DNA of 64,000 nucleotides from Gulosibacter sp. 10 (lineage in GTDB: Bacteria > Actinomycetota > Actinomycetes > Actinomycetales > Microbacteriaceae): positions 1-64,000 of the forward strand of contig NZ_FUIC01000021.1 of the NCBI RefSeq assembly GCF_900163695.1, given 5' to 3'. Position 1 is the first letter of the stretch. Each line of letters starts with the position of its first letter. Position numbers and translations under genes: made by a program. Below the pieces are notes generated by a model that made no database searches, was not told the origin of the DNA, and saw only the letters and a program-made list of their open reading frames with translations. Below are positions 1 to 7,809 of this stretch, in pieces.

Positions 1-161
1 CCTCGGCGGTAACCCACCGACCAGCCGAGTACGACCAACCTCCTGACCGGGTACAACTAGGAGGGCGGATATCGCCTCATCCCCCTCGAAACGACCGGCA
101 TGCGCCGCCGACGGCCCTCCTATCGCGGATCCGCGGGCCGAGGCCTCAGTACTGTGATCGC
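1..161. other. Intergenic start of window, no gene seen
   Basis: I see no convincing coding frame here. It lies upstream of a FetB-like permease, where the partner ATPase FetA is found in some genomes, but no ATPase fragment is present. The last bases before the permease GTG carry no clear Shine-Dalgarno match, so that gene may be leaderless, with a weak -10-like TACTGT about 10 bases upstream. Confidence 0.5.
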
Positions 162-905
162 GTGGATCACTTCGACGTCGCGCGCACGCTCATCACCTGC
201 CTCTGCATGGCGGGCCTCGCGGCGCTTGTCCTGTGGTGCGCCCGCGTGCCGCTGAGCTGGGAGCCGATCGTCGCCGTCCTGCGCGCCGGGGTGCAGCTGG
301 TGCTGCTCGCGCTCATCCTCTCCTTCCTGCTGACGGATGCGTCGTGGATCCTGCTCTGGCTCGGGGTCATGTACCTCGTGGCCGTGTTCACCTCGGCGCA
401 GCGGATCGCGCTGACGCCCCGGGTGGTGGCGGCCGTCGCCGCGGGCATCGGCGGCGGCGTGCTCGCCGCGCTCGGTATCGCGTTCCTCTCCGGCACGGTG
501 GAGTTCGGCGCCCAGTACCTGCTCGCCACGGGCGGCATCGTGATCGGCAACACCATGAACGCGTCCACGCTCACCGTGAAGCGCCTGCAGGAGCAGCTGG
601 CCGAGCACCGGGGCGAGGTCGAGGGCTGGCTCTCGCTCGGCGCGACGCCGCGGCAGGCGGCCGCCCGGTTCCGCGCGGCCGCCTCGCGCCTCGCGCTCAC
701 GCCGACGATCGACCAGACCAAGACGACCGGCATCGTCACGCTACCCGGCGCCTTCACCGGCGCCGTGTTCGCCGGCGCGAGCCCGCTCGACGCGGGGCTG
801 TTCCAGCTCGTGGTCCTCTCGGGCGCGATCCTCGGCTCCGCGATCTGCTCGATCACGGTCGCGGCACTGCTGGGCGCGCCGAAGCAGGTCCCTGCTATCG
901 GGTGA
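162..905 (+). CDS. FetB/UPF0014-family ABC transporter permease
   Basis: The 247-residue protein is almost entirely hydrophobic, with about six to seven membrane segments. It carries the family blocks GNTMNAS near residue 129 and TKTTGIVTLPGA near residue 186, which identify the UPF0014/YbbM (FetB) family. The characterised Escherichia coli FetAB pair exports iron and relieves oxidative stress, and a metal-export role here is inferred from family only. The start is GTG without an obvious ribosome site. No FetA-like ATPase is visible upstream or downstream, so the permease is either solitary or uses an ATPase encoded elsewhere. Length matches the family (about 250 residues). Confidence 0.85.
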   Translation: MDHFDVARTLITCLCMAGLAALVLWCARVPLSWEPIVAVLRAGVQLVLLALILSFLLTDASWILLWLGVMYLVAVFTSAQRIALTPRVVAAVAAGIGGGVLAALGIAFLSGTVEFGAQYLLATGGIVIGNTMNASTLTVKRLQEQLAEHRGEVEGWLSLGATPRQAAARFRAAASRLALTPTIDQTKTTGIVTLPGAFTGAVFAGASPLDAGLFQLVVLSGAILGSAICSITVAALLGAPKQVPAIG

Positions 906-982
906 GGCGCGGCGACCGTTACCGGCCCCGGCTGGGACTAGCGTTGGATGCGATACCGCAGAGCACGAGCGAAAGGCACCGG

Positions 983-1510
983 ATGCGAGTACGCGACGCG
1001 CAGCCGAAGGACGTCGACGCGATCACGGCGATCTACAACGACGCCGTGGAGCATTCGACGGCCATCTGGAACGACGAGACCGTGGACTCGGCCGATCGCG
1101 CGGCGTGGCTCGAGCAGCGGCAGTCGTCCGGCTACCCGGTGCTCGTGGCCGCGGATGACGCGGACGAGGCGACCGCCTACGCGACCTTCGGCGACTGGCG
1201 CGCCTTCGACGGCTACCGCCGCACGGTCGAGCACTCCGTCTACGTCCGCTCCGATCGGCGCCGGAACGGCGCGGGGCGGATGCTCATGCTCGAGCTCATC
1301 GAGCGGGCGCGCCGCCTCGACAAGCACGTCATGGTCGCCGGCATCGACGCCGCCAACGAGGGATCGATCCGCCTGCACGAATCGCTCGGCTTCACGATGG
1401 TCGGGCGGCTCCCCGAGGTGGGCACGAAGTTCGGCCGCTGGCTCGACCTCGCGTTCATGCAGCTGATGCTGGACGAGCGCGGCGCTCCTGCGCGAACAAC
1501 TTCCGCATGA
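983..1510 (+). CDS. GNAT N-acetyltransferase, phosphinothricin acetyltransferase-like
   Basis: The product is 175 residues. The acetyl-CoA loop RRRNGAGR lies near residues 91-98 and the downstream NEGSIRLHESLGF block near 120-133, the layout of the Pat/Bar/YncA group of GNAT enzymes. These acetylate small amines such as phosphinothricin or methionine sulfone/sulfoximine; the actual substrate cannot be read from sequence. The ATG at 983 gives the normal family N-terminus (MRVRDAQPKD) and is preceded by GAAAGG. The last 56 bases overlap the 3' end of the oppositely oriented acetyltransferase gene. Confidence 0.88.
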   Translation: MRVRDAQPKDVDAITAIYNDAVEHSTAIWNDETVDSADRAAWLEQRQSSGYPVLVAADDADEATAYATFGDWRAFDGYRRTVEHSVYVRSDRRRNGAGRMLMLELIERARRLDKHVMVAGIDAANEGSIRLHESLGFTMVGRLPEVGTKFGRWLDLAFMQLMLDERGAPARTTSA

Positions 1511-2060
1511 TCACGCGGGGGAAGCCGTCGAGCACCGACTTCGTCTCGGCGGCCTTCTCGAACCCGGCCTGCTCGAAGAGCCGGCGAGTGCCCGCATAGG
1601 CCATCGTCAGGTCCACCCGCTCGCCGGCGTTGTCGACCGGATACCCCTCGATCGCCGGGGCGCCGCGCGCTCGGGCGTGATCGACGGCGCCGGCGATCAG
1701 CGCGTGCATGATGCCCTGCTTCCGATGGCCGGGACGCACGCGGAAGCACCACAGCGACCAGACGTCGAGGTCGTCGACGTGCGGGATGGTCCGGCTGCGG
1801 GCGAAGCTCGTCCCCGCGCGCGGGTGCACCGCGGCCCATCCCACCGGCTCCCCGTCGAGATACGCGACGACGCCCGGAGGTGGATCCTGGGAGCAGAGTT
1901 CGCGGACCTTCTCGGCTCTGGCAGGGCCGCGGAGCGCGTTGTTCTCCTTGGCGGCGAGCCGGTAGCTCAGGCAGAAGCACACGTTCGAGGTCGGCTTCTT
2001 CGGCCCGACGAGGGCCGCGACGCTCTCGAACTCCGTCGCCGGTCGAACCACGATGTCCAT
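1455..2060 (-). CDS. GNAT family acetyltransferase
   Basis: The product is 201 residues from an ATG at 2060, which starts MDIVVRPATEFE. The frame is open further upstream, but that extension is basic and low-complexity and looks non-coding. A GNAT core is visible: the beta4/alpha3 motif WCFRVRPGHRKQGIMHALI binds acetyl-CoA, followed by an ARGAPAIEGYPVD segment and a GFEK tail helix region. The early CFCLSYRL segment resembles a subgroup of actinobacterial GNATs of unknown substrate. It converges with the preceding acetyltransferase and shares 56 bp with it in antisense. Confidence 0.82.
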   Translation of the reverse strand: MDIVVRPATEFESVAALVGPKKPTSNVCFCLSYRLAAKENNALRGPARAEKVRELCSQDPPPGVVAYLDGEPVGWAAVHPRAGTSFARSRTIPHVDDLDVWSLWCFRVRPGHRKQGIMHALIAGAVDHARARGAPAIEGYPVDNAGERVDLTMAYAGTRRLFEQAGFEKAAETKSVLDGFPRVIMRKLFAQERRARPASAA

Positions 2061-2207
2061 GCCGGACAGGATAGGGCCGTTCCCCGGAAGAGCAGCTGAT
2101 CCGCGCCGTCCTCGCTCGATGGCCATCCTACCGCTTCGAGGCCTCGGCGGCCGACGGGGATGCTGCGGCACCGGCCCACTCACACGCCCGGCCGATACGC
2201 TGACGGC

Positions 2208-2621
2208 ATGCTGCAGATCGAGCCCGTGGTCGAGTTCGTCACCGTCGTCTTCGAGATGATCGGCGTCGCCGTCATGATCATCGGCTTCACCATCGCCGCG
2301 GTGCTCGCGGTCAGGGCGCTCGCGCGCGGCCGCGGTGGCGCCGCGGCGTTCAAGCTGCTGCGCACGATCATCGGCTCCTCGATCCTGCTGGGTCTCGAGG
2401 TCCTCGTGGCGGCCGACCTCATCAAGACGGTCACGACCCCCACCCTCGAGGAGGCGCTGATCCTCGGGATCATCGTGATGATCCGCACGGTGCTGAGCGT
2501 CTCGATCCAGATCGAGATCGAGGGCGTCCTGCCGTGGAAGCGCGCGCTGTTCACGAGCGGAGGGAGGGTCCTCGGCGACACCCTCGCGAAGGAGACCCGG
2601 GATCGGCCCGTCTCCGGTTGA
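2208..2621 (+). CDS. DUF1622 family membrane protein
   Basis: The 137-residue protein has three hydrophobic segments (about residues 7-35, 55-75 and 83-105). A charged loop with KLLRTIIGSSILLGLE and the segment ADLIKTV match the DUF1622 family of small membrane proteins with no known biochemical role. Start at ATG 2208; upstream frame extensions have no membrane-protein character. It is the last core-looking gene before the lower-GC island to its right. Confidence 0.8.
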   Translation: MLQIEPVVEFVTVVFEMIGVAVMIIGFTIAAVLAVRALARGRGGAAAFKLLRTIIGSSILLGLEVLVAADLIKTVTTPTLEEALILGIIVMIRTVLSVSIQIEIEGVLPWKRALFTSGGRVLGDTLAKETRDRPVSG

Positions 2622-2697
2622 GCTGCAGCGCCGTTCCTCGCTTCAATCACGTGGCGAATTCGGCGGAAGGCGGCTTCGGGCCCTGGAGGAGGTTTCC

Positions 2698-2758
2698 GCG
2701 GATGTGAGGGAAAACCGGAGAACCACTGGTCTATATCCTGCATATGCCTCACATCCGC
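2698..2758. repeat. 12-bp inverted repeat at truncated hsdS end
   Basis: GCGGATGTGAGG at 2698-2709 is the perfect reverse complement of CCTCACATCCGC at 2747-2758, with 37 bases between. The right arm contains the premature stop of the truncated hsdS. The element also marks where the sequence changes from the GC-rich flank to the more AT-rich island. It may be a site of recombination or inversion, or an island end. Confidence 0.65.
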
Positions 2759-3108
2759 AGGTAGAAGTATACGAATTTCTGATCAACGTCCGCATCGTTA
2801 ATCGAGTACGACCAAAGCTCATTCTTGTGCGTGAACGAGCCTTCGTAATAGCTGAACCCGATATGCCCACGAGATTTCACGATGATACTTGGAACCTGAA
2901 CCACGTCCTTCGCAGGGATCACGTCTTCAGCAACGTCAGCGACAGTCTGTCCGCCCGCAAACACTCGGACCGGCCCGCCACCGCCGATCGCCTTCATCTT
3001 TGACGCAGTTATGGCAGTGCCTATATTCCGCTTCCCAAGAGAGCTAAGAGGCCGACGCGGCGCTCCATCCGGGCAGTGGCGCGCAATCAGTTCATCGATG
3101 CGGCTCAT
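2749..3108 (-). pseudogene. hsdS: Truncated type I restriction specificity subunit HsdS
   Basis: Only 119 residues remain of a protein that is normally about 350-450 residues. The start MSRIDELIARHCPDG is a classic HsdS N-terminus. It is followed by one target-recognition-domain core (IIVKSRGHIGFSYYEGSFTHKNELWS) and the beginning of the conserved helix (VDQKFVYFYLRM), after which a stop falls inside an inverted repeat. The conserved helices and the second recognition domain are missing, so sequence specificity should be lost unless a partner half exists elsewhere. Its ATG overlaps the ancestral stop of the rhuM-Fic gene by 4 bases, showing a former hsdM-rhuM-hsdS operon. Confidence 0.85.
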
Positions 3109-4061
3109 GCGGCTCCCTCCGTGATCATGCGGACGAGCAGGGCAATCATGAGGTCCTTCTCCTGGGGTCGCTCATGGCGACCATGAGGGTGATCGCAGCA
3201 AGAGCATTATTCGTGATGCGTGGCGTGCCGCCTGCGCCCGAAAGCAGTCCGTTGCGGGCGAAGAGGGTGCAGTGCCGCTGCGCTGCGCTTATTGCCGTCC
3301 GAGAGCGGGTGGTCTTTGACGACCAGGTAGAGCAGGTTCGCAGCCTTCTCTTCAACGGTCGGATAAAGATCCTGCCCGCCGAACCCCTGGTAGATCGCGC
3401 CGATCACACCGTCGAGCGCGTCGCCGCGCTCCTTGCCGAACAACCCGTCGTCGGGAAACTCGGCTGCCACCTGCGTGATGACCGACCGAGCCTCGTCGGG
3501 GGTGAGCGTCCAATCCGGCACCGAGTCGGGGTCGGTGTCGATGCTGCCTTCGTCGTAGTCGCGCAGCAAGGTGAGACCAGGCAGGTACTCCGCCAGCACG
3601 TCCGCGACCCCGGCGACCAGCTCGTCACTGGAACGGGCGAGAATCTGCACGATGGTGCCGAGCTGTTCGAGCCGCTGCTCGTTGATCGCGTATCCCTGCA
3701 CGAGGTAGTCGCGCAGCCGCTCAGTCGCCCAGATGCGAAACTGCGTGGCGACCTTGCTCTTGACTCGATAGCCGACGGAGATGATCACGTCCAGGTTGTA
3801 GTGCGGAATCTGCCGCGTCACGCGACGTGCGCCCTCCTGACGAACCTGTGAGAAATCCTCACATGTTGCCGCTTCATCGAGCTCGCCTTCCTGGTAGACG
3901 TTTCGGATGTGCTTGACGATGTTCGTCCGATCCGTCTGGAACAGCTCCGCGATCTGCTGCTGGCTCAGCCACACGGTGTCCGCATCGAGGCGCACCTCAA
4001 GCGCGGGTGCGCCGTCGTCGCGCTGGTAGAGGATCACCTCTCCAGAAGGCTCATCTGTCAT
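3105..4061 (-). pseudogene. RhuM-Fic fusion gene, frameshifted near the 3' end
   Basis: The N-terminal part (about residues 1-170) is a RhuM virulence-protein domain: GEVILYQ, VWLSQQQIAELFQ, then the YNLDVIISVGYRVKS and RIWATERL blocks. The C-terminal part is a Fic/DOC domain with the motif HPLSDGNKRSA at 251-261. Fic enzymes AMPylate or otherwise modify proteins. Right after this motif the frame breaks. The correct continuation (FARNGLL...TNNALAAITLMVAMSDP) lies one frame over, and its end (QEKDLMIALLVRM) lies in a third frame and runs to a stop overlapping the hsdS start. Two indels, one probably a lost C in a C-run, therefore disrupt the tail. Such fusions sit inside type I restriction operons. 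Confidence 0.85.
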
Positions 4062-5626
4062 GCGGCGCCTCCTTCCAGGTCGGCCACGATGGCGTCGATG
4101 GAGGTTCGCAGCTCCGCCTGGCGGGCGACGATGCGGGCGATCTCAGCGTTCAGCTCGACGATGTTCACGACCTCGCGGGTGTCTTCCTGCTCAACATAGG
4201 AAGACACGGCGAGGTTGCACTCGTTCGCCGCGATGTCCTCATTCGGCACCAGTTTCGCGACGTAGTCGACGTCCTCCCGCGTCGTGAACGTGTCGAGGAT
4301 GTGCTGCTGCTGCTCGGGCATCAGCTTGTTCTTGTTGCCGACGCGGGCGAACTCGGAGGAAGCGTCGATGAACAGCACCGCGTTGTCGGTCTTCGACTTC
4401 TTCAACACGATGATGCAGGTCGCGATCGTGGTGCCGAAGAACAAATCTGGCGGCAGCTGGATCACGGCGTCGACGTAGTTGTTGTCGATCAGGTATTTGC
4501 GAATCTTCCGTTCCGCACCGCCGCGGTACAGCACTCCGGGGAATTCGACGATCGCCGCCGTGCCGTTCACCGCCAGCCACGACAGGATGTGCATCGTGAA
4601 GGCGAGGTCAGCCTTCGACTTCGGTGCCAGCACACCGGCCGGCGCGTAGCGCTCATCATTGATGAGCAGCGGGTTCGCATCGCCCTCCCACTTGATCGAG
4701 TAGGGCGGATTGGAGACGATCGCCTCGAACGGCTCGTCATCCCAGTGCTGCGGATCAGTGAGCGTATCCCCATGCGCGATGCTGAACCGCTCGTAGTTCA
4801 CATCGTGGAGGAACATGTTGATCCGCGCGAGGTTGTAGGTGGTCAGGTTGATCTCCTGGCCGAAGAACCCACCCACGTTGTCGCGACCGAGCACCTTCGC
4901 GAACTTCAACAGCAGCGAACCGGAACCAGCCGCGGGGTCGTACACCTTGTTCACACGGCTCTTGCCGACCACGGTGATCTTCGCCAACACTTCAGAGACT
5001 TCCTGCGGCGTGTAGTACTCGCCACCGGATTTCCCCGCCTGCGAGGCGTACATCTGCATGAGATATTCGTAGGCGTCGCCGAACAGATCGATCGAGTTGT
5101 CCTCGAAATTGCCCAGGGGCAGGTCGCCGATCGCGTCCAGCAGCTTCACGAGCTTCGCATTGCGCTTCGCGACCGTGCTGCCGAGCTTGGAGCTGTTGAC
5201 ATCGAGGTCGTCGAACAAGCCCTTCAGATCGTCCTCGCTGTCCGTACCGACCGCCGACGCCTCGATGTTCTTGAAGACGCGTTCCAGCGTCTCGTTGAGA
5301 TTCGCATCCCGTGGCGCACACTCGCGCACGTTTTGGAACAACTCGGACGGGAAGATGAAGAAGCCCTTCTCCGCCACCAGGTCTAGACGGGCCATCTCGG
5401 CCTCCCCGTCAGGCAGGAACGCATAGTCGAACTCGGTGTTGCCCGCCTCGTGCTCACCGCGATTGAGGTAGGCGGTGAGGTTCTCCGAGACGAAGCGGTA
5501 GAACAGCATGCCGAGCACATAGCTCTTGAAGTCCCAGCCATCGACGCTGCCGCGCAGATCATTCGCGATCCGCCAGATCATCTTGTGCAGCTGGGCGCGC
5601 TGGGCCTCTTTGGTGGTCGGTGCCAT
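4058..5626 (-). CDS. hsdM: Type I restriction-modification DNA methyltransferase HsdM
   Basis: The intact 522-residue subunit transfers a methyl group from S-adenosylmethionine to adenine. The N-terminal HsdM helical domain (MIWRIANDLRGSVDGWDFKSYVLG) precedes the catalytic domain, with AdoMet motif I DPAAGSG at 230-236 and catalytic motif NPPY at 306-309. The ATG at 5626 is preceded by AGGAGA at good spacing. Its stop overlaps the rhuM-Fic start by 4 bases. No hsdR nuclease is present in the window and hsdS is truncated, so HsdM may be inactive or rely on another specificity subunit. The reading frame looks intact although its operon partners are broken. Confidence 0.93.
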   Translation of the reverse strand: MAPTTKEAQRAQLHKMIWRIANDLRGSVDGWDFKSYVLGMLFYRFVSENLTAYLNRGEHEAGNTEFDYAFLPDGEAEMARLDLVAEKGFFIFPSELFQNVRECAPRDANLNETLERVFKNIEASAVGTDSEDDLKGLFDDLDVNSSKLGSTVAKRNAKLVKLLDAIGDLPLGNFEDNSIDLFGDAYEYLMQMYASQAGKSGGEYYTPQEVSEVLAKITVVGKSRVNKVYDPAAGSGSLLLKFAKVLGRDNVGGFFGQEINLTTYNLARINMFLHDVNYERFSIAHGDTLTDPQHWDDEPFEAIVSNPPYSIKWEGDANPLLINDERYAPAGVLAPKSKADLAFTMHILSWLAVNGTAAIVEFPGVLYRGGAERKIRKYLIDNNYVDAVIQLPPDLFFGTTIATCIIVLKKSKTDNAVLFIDASSEFARVGNKNKLMPEQQQHILDTFTTREDVDYVAKLVPNEDIAANECNLAVSSYVEQEDTREVVNIVELNAEIARIVARQAELRTSIDAIVADLEGGAA

Positions 5627-5716
5627 ATGGTTCGTCTCCTGCGCCGTAGGGGCGTGTTCAGTTGTGTTCTCGTGTGCATTCCACGCTACCCACGGCCACC
5701 GACACCACCGAATCGG

Positions 5717-5870
5717 CCCGCCGCGATCCAACTATTTGCGCCGCAACCGCTGGCAGCCGGGGCAGCGGTACGAGGACCGGTTCGCGAACGCCTCCCGCTT
5801 GATGGCCCGCCCGCACCGCTCACGGGGCTGCCGCTCGCGACCGTACACCTTGAGCCGCCGCGCGAAGTAC
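5717..5870. repeat. Direct repeat copy A of the mutM 3' end (island scar)
   Basis: This 154-bp stretch matches 7810-7963 with eight differences counted by eye, at an offset of 2,093 bases. Homology includes about 15 bases beyond the mutM stop codon and ends abruptly at GCGAAGTAC. It probably marks integration of an element into the mutM 3' end, with this copy being the displaced original or an older end. Confidence 0.8.
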
Positions 5871-5929
5871 TCCCACTTCCCACGATAGATACATTTTCCG
5901 CGCGAGGAGATCCTTCGTTCGTTAGCCAT
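5732..5929 (-). pseudogene. mutM 3' fragment
   Basis: This is a 65-codon frame whose last 45 or so codons copy the MutM C-terminus (YFARRLKVYGRERQP to CPGCQRLRRK). The first zinc-finger cysteine (CERC in the intact gene) is replaced by arginine (RERC), and the whole enzyme body is missing, so it cannot be a functional glycosylase. The 5' part (MANERRISSRGKC) is unrelated to MutM. It is best read as a remnant made by site-specific integration or by recombination at mutM. Confidence 0.8.
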
Positions 5930-6174
5930 CAGTTCGTTCGACGTCGCGTACGAATCTTTTCATCTGCCGGCCCCATCAGATGGAGACCAGGAACAGAAGT
6001 CCCTGGAGTCGCCAGCAGCAGAGCCGCCCCGTTCGGTGCGGTCGTCGGAGTTGTTCGGACGGGACTCATTAACATGAAGCGTGAGGACGAACGATCCCGT
6101 GAGTATTGATTAGGTCGGGCTAGAAACGCCGTAATCGACGAGCGCCTCCGGCGACAAACCAACAAGGAGCAATA
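5930..6174. other. Non-coding stretch between mutM fragment and nuclease gene
   Basis: No recognisable gene, integrase or tRNA is seen. Composition is less GC-rich than the core. The last bases contain AAGGAG placed 6 bases before the GTG of the nuclease gene, so its promoter probably lies here, but no confident -35/-10 pair was found. Confidence 0.45.
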
Positions 6175-7263
6175 GTGACTGTTGAAATGGGCTTGTGGCG
6201 CGCGGACGGTGGCCGGCTCAGCCGCATCGTCCCCACCTCGATCGGGCTCGAGTCCTACCTCGAGACGTATATCGAGTCCGACCCGTCGATGCTCGGAGAG
6301 ACGCTCCTGATCATCGGCCGCCAGGTCCCGACCGCTTTCGGCGGGTTCATCGATCTGCTCGCGCTCGACGAGACTGCCGCGGTGCACGTCATCGAGCTCA
6401 AGCGCGACAAGACTCCACGCGATGTCACCGCGCAAGCGCTGGACTACGGCTCCTGGGTCGCGGGGCTCGGCCGCACCCAGATCCAAGCGATCTTTGAGAC
6501 ATACAAGCCCGGCGTCGCGCTCGAGGAGGCCTTCGCGGAGTGCTTCAACGAGACCCTCCCCGAGGAGGTCAACAGCACACAGACTTTCACGATCGTTGCC
6601 GCGAGCGTCGACGCGGCCACCGAGCGCATCGTGCGATTCCTCAACGAGGGCTTCGCCGTGCCCATCAACGTCGTATTCTTCCGTCACTTCGAAGACAACG
6701 GGGCGAAATACCTGGCCCGCACCTGGCTGGTCGAGAACGAGGGCCAACGGGCTCCCGGCGCTGCGCCCGCCAGGCAGACGAAAACCCGCGAAGCATGGAA
6801 CGGCAGCGACTGGTACGTCGCGTTCGGCGAGGACAGCGGCACCCGCCAGTGGGCCGACGGGCAGAAGTACGGCTTCGTCTCGGGCGGCGGCGGCGCATGG
6901 TTCTCCCGGACTCTGAAGAACCTGCCCATCGGCGCTCGGGTCTTCGTGCACATCCCGAAGGCGGGCTACGTCGGCGTAGGCACCGTCATTGGCGAGGCCC
7001 GCCGCTTCGACGAGGCGCTCGTCGATATCGACGGCGTCGAGACCCCGCTGCAGAGTCTCCCACTCGGGGGCAGCTACCGTCATGAGGGCGACGTCGAGGA
7101 CGAGAACGCGGAGTGGGTCGTCCCCGTCGAATGGACCAAGACGGTGCCGCGCGAGCAGGCGGTGTGGAAGAACGGGATGTTCGCGAACCAGAACACCGCG
7201 GCAAAGCTCCGCCAGAAGTTCACCATCGAGCAAGTGACAGACGAGTTCGACCTCAGCGACTGA
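6175..7263 (+). CDS. NucS-like PD-(D/E)XK nuclease fused to a PUA/EVE-like domain
   Basis: The product is 362 residues from a GTG at 6175 with a good AAGGAG site. Residues about 20-110 form a DUF91/NucS-type PD-(D/E)XK core: E30 or E34, D60, then E74-L-K76 in VIELKRD, and Q87 in TAQALDY, matching the E-D-ExK-Q pattern of that nuclease group. After a linker, residues about 205-300 (WYVAFGEDSG, KYGFVSGGG, FSRTLKNL, VFVHIPKAGYVGVGTV) resemble PUA/EVE-like domains that read modified bases. The domain pair suggests a restriction-type DNA nuclease, possibly modification-dependent. It stands alone inside the island. Function is inferred from domains only. Confidence 0.75.
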   Translation: MTVEMGLWRADGGRLSRIVPTSIGLESYLETYIESDPSMLGETLLIIGRQVPTAFGGFIDLLALDETAAVHVIELKRDKTPRDVTAQALDYGSWVAGLGRTQIQAIFETYKPGVALEEAFAECFNETLPEEVNSTQTFTIVAASVDAATERIVRFLNEGFAVPINVVFFRHFEDNGAKYLARTWLVENEGQRAPGAAPARQTKTREAWNGSDWYVAFGEDSGTRQWADGQKYGFVSGGGGAWFSRTLKNLPIGARVFVHIPKAGYVGVGTVIGEARRFDEALVDIDGVETPLQSLPLGGSYRHEGDVEDENAEWVVPVEWTKTVPREQAVWKNGMFANQNTAAKLRQKFTIEQVTDEFDLSD

Positions 7264-7378
7264 CTGTCGCCGGACGGCTCATCGAGGCCTCGACCACATC
7301 AACTGCCGGCCTCAACCGCCGTTCGCCACGTCGTAGCCCAGCGCATTCAGCTGCCCGGTCTCCTCGATGGCGTCGATG
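7264..7378. other. Short intergenic segment in the island
   Basis: This lies between the nuclease stop and the stop of the converging hypothetical gene. No strong hairpin or gene was recognised. Confidence 0.4.
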
Positions 7379-7735
7379 CTACTGACAGGGGTCGTCTTCT
7401 GCGAGGGCGCGGTGCTCGAGGAAGTAGGCCACGTCACGCGGGTAATACGCATGGCCGTGCGCCTCGGCGCACGGGCTCTTACCAGTGCAGATTGGATGGG
7501 CCTTCGGAAGCATGCAGTCCTCGAAGGTCAGGTACCTGTCGCCGAGTTGCTCGCGCAGCTGCGCCTTACTGTGCCCAATGGCACAGTCGGACCCTACGAA
7601 TCCGGAACAGCCGACCTCCAGCACCGCCGCGGGGTAGTGCGCCGAGCCGACGAGGCCCACGGGCCCAGTAACGCGGTTCGGCAGACGAAGATTCTCGTAC
7701 CTCGCAAGCGCGAGCTGCGAGGGCAAAGTCCTCAT
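7379..7735 (-). CDS. Hypothetical protein
   Basis: The possible product is 118 residues, starting MRTLPSQLALARYENL. The last 70 residues (AIGHSKAQLREQLGDRYLTFEDCMLPKAHPIC onward) have protein-like composition and GC-biased third positions. They hold several cysteines and histidines (C-x(9)-C-x(4)-C-x(3)-H-x-H), which could bind metal, but I recognise no family. The frame is open further upstream, so the start is uncertain, and no clear ribosome site is visible. It may be a degraded gene. Confidence 0.4.
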   Translation of the reverse strand: MRTLPSQLALARYENLRLPNRVTGPVGLVGSAHYPAAVLEVGCSGFVGSDCAIGHSKAQLREQLGDRYLTFEDCMLPKAHPICTGKSPCAEAHGHAYYPRDVAYFLEHRALAEDDPCQ

Positions 7736-7809
7736 ATCCGCGTCGGGAGGGGTAGAGGCTATCCACGGAACGGGAGGGGAAGCCGGGCAGAACGGTGCGG
7801 ATGGCACGA

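Noticed and set aside
233-982. Open frame continuing upstream of the first GNAT gene
   Set aside because: It is the out-of-frame shadow of the FetB-like gene; the GNAT protein starts at ATG 983.
2180-2748. Minus-strand frame that could continue hsdS beyond its stop
   Set aside because: After frame adjustment it shows no HsdS conserved helix or second recognition domain and mostly shadows the DUF1622 gene.
5930-6174. Integrase gene or tRNA at the island junction
   Set aside because: Looked for a tyrosine or serine recombinase frame and a tRNA fragment; none is present in this gap.
5929-7233. Long minus-strand frame opposite the nuclease gene
   Set aside because: Antisense shadow; the plus strand has a ribosome site and clear nuclease motifs.
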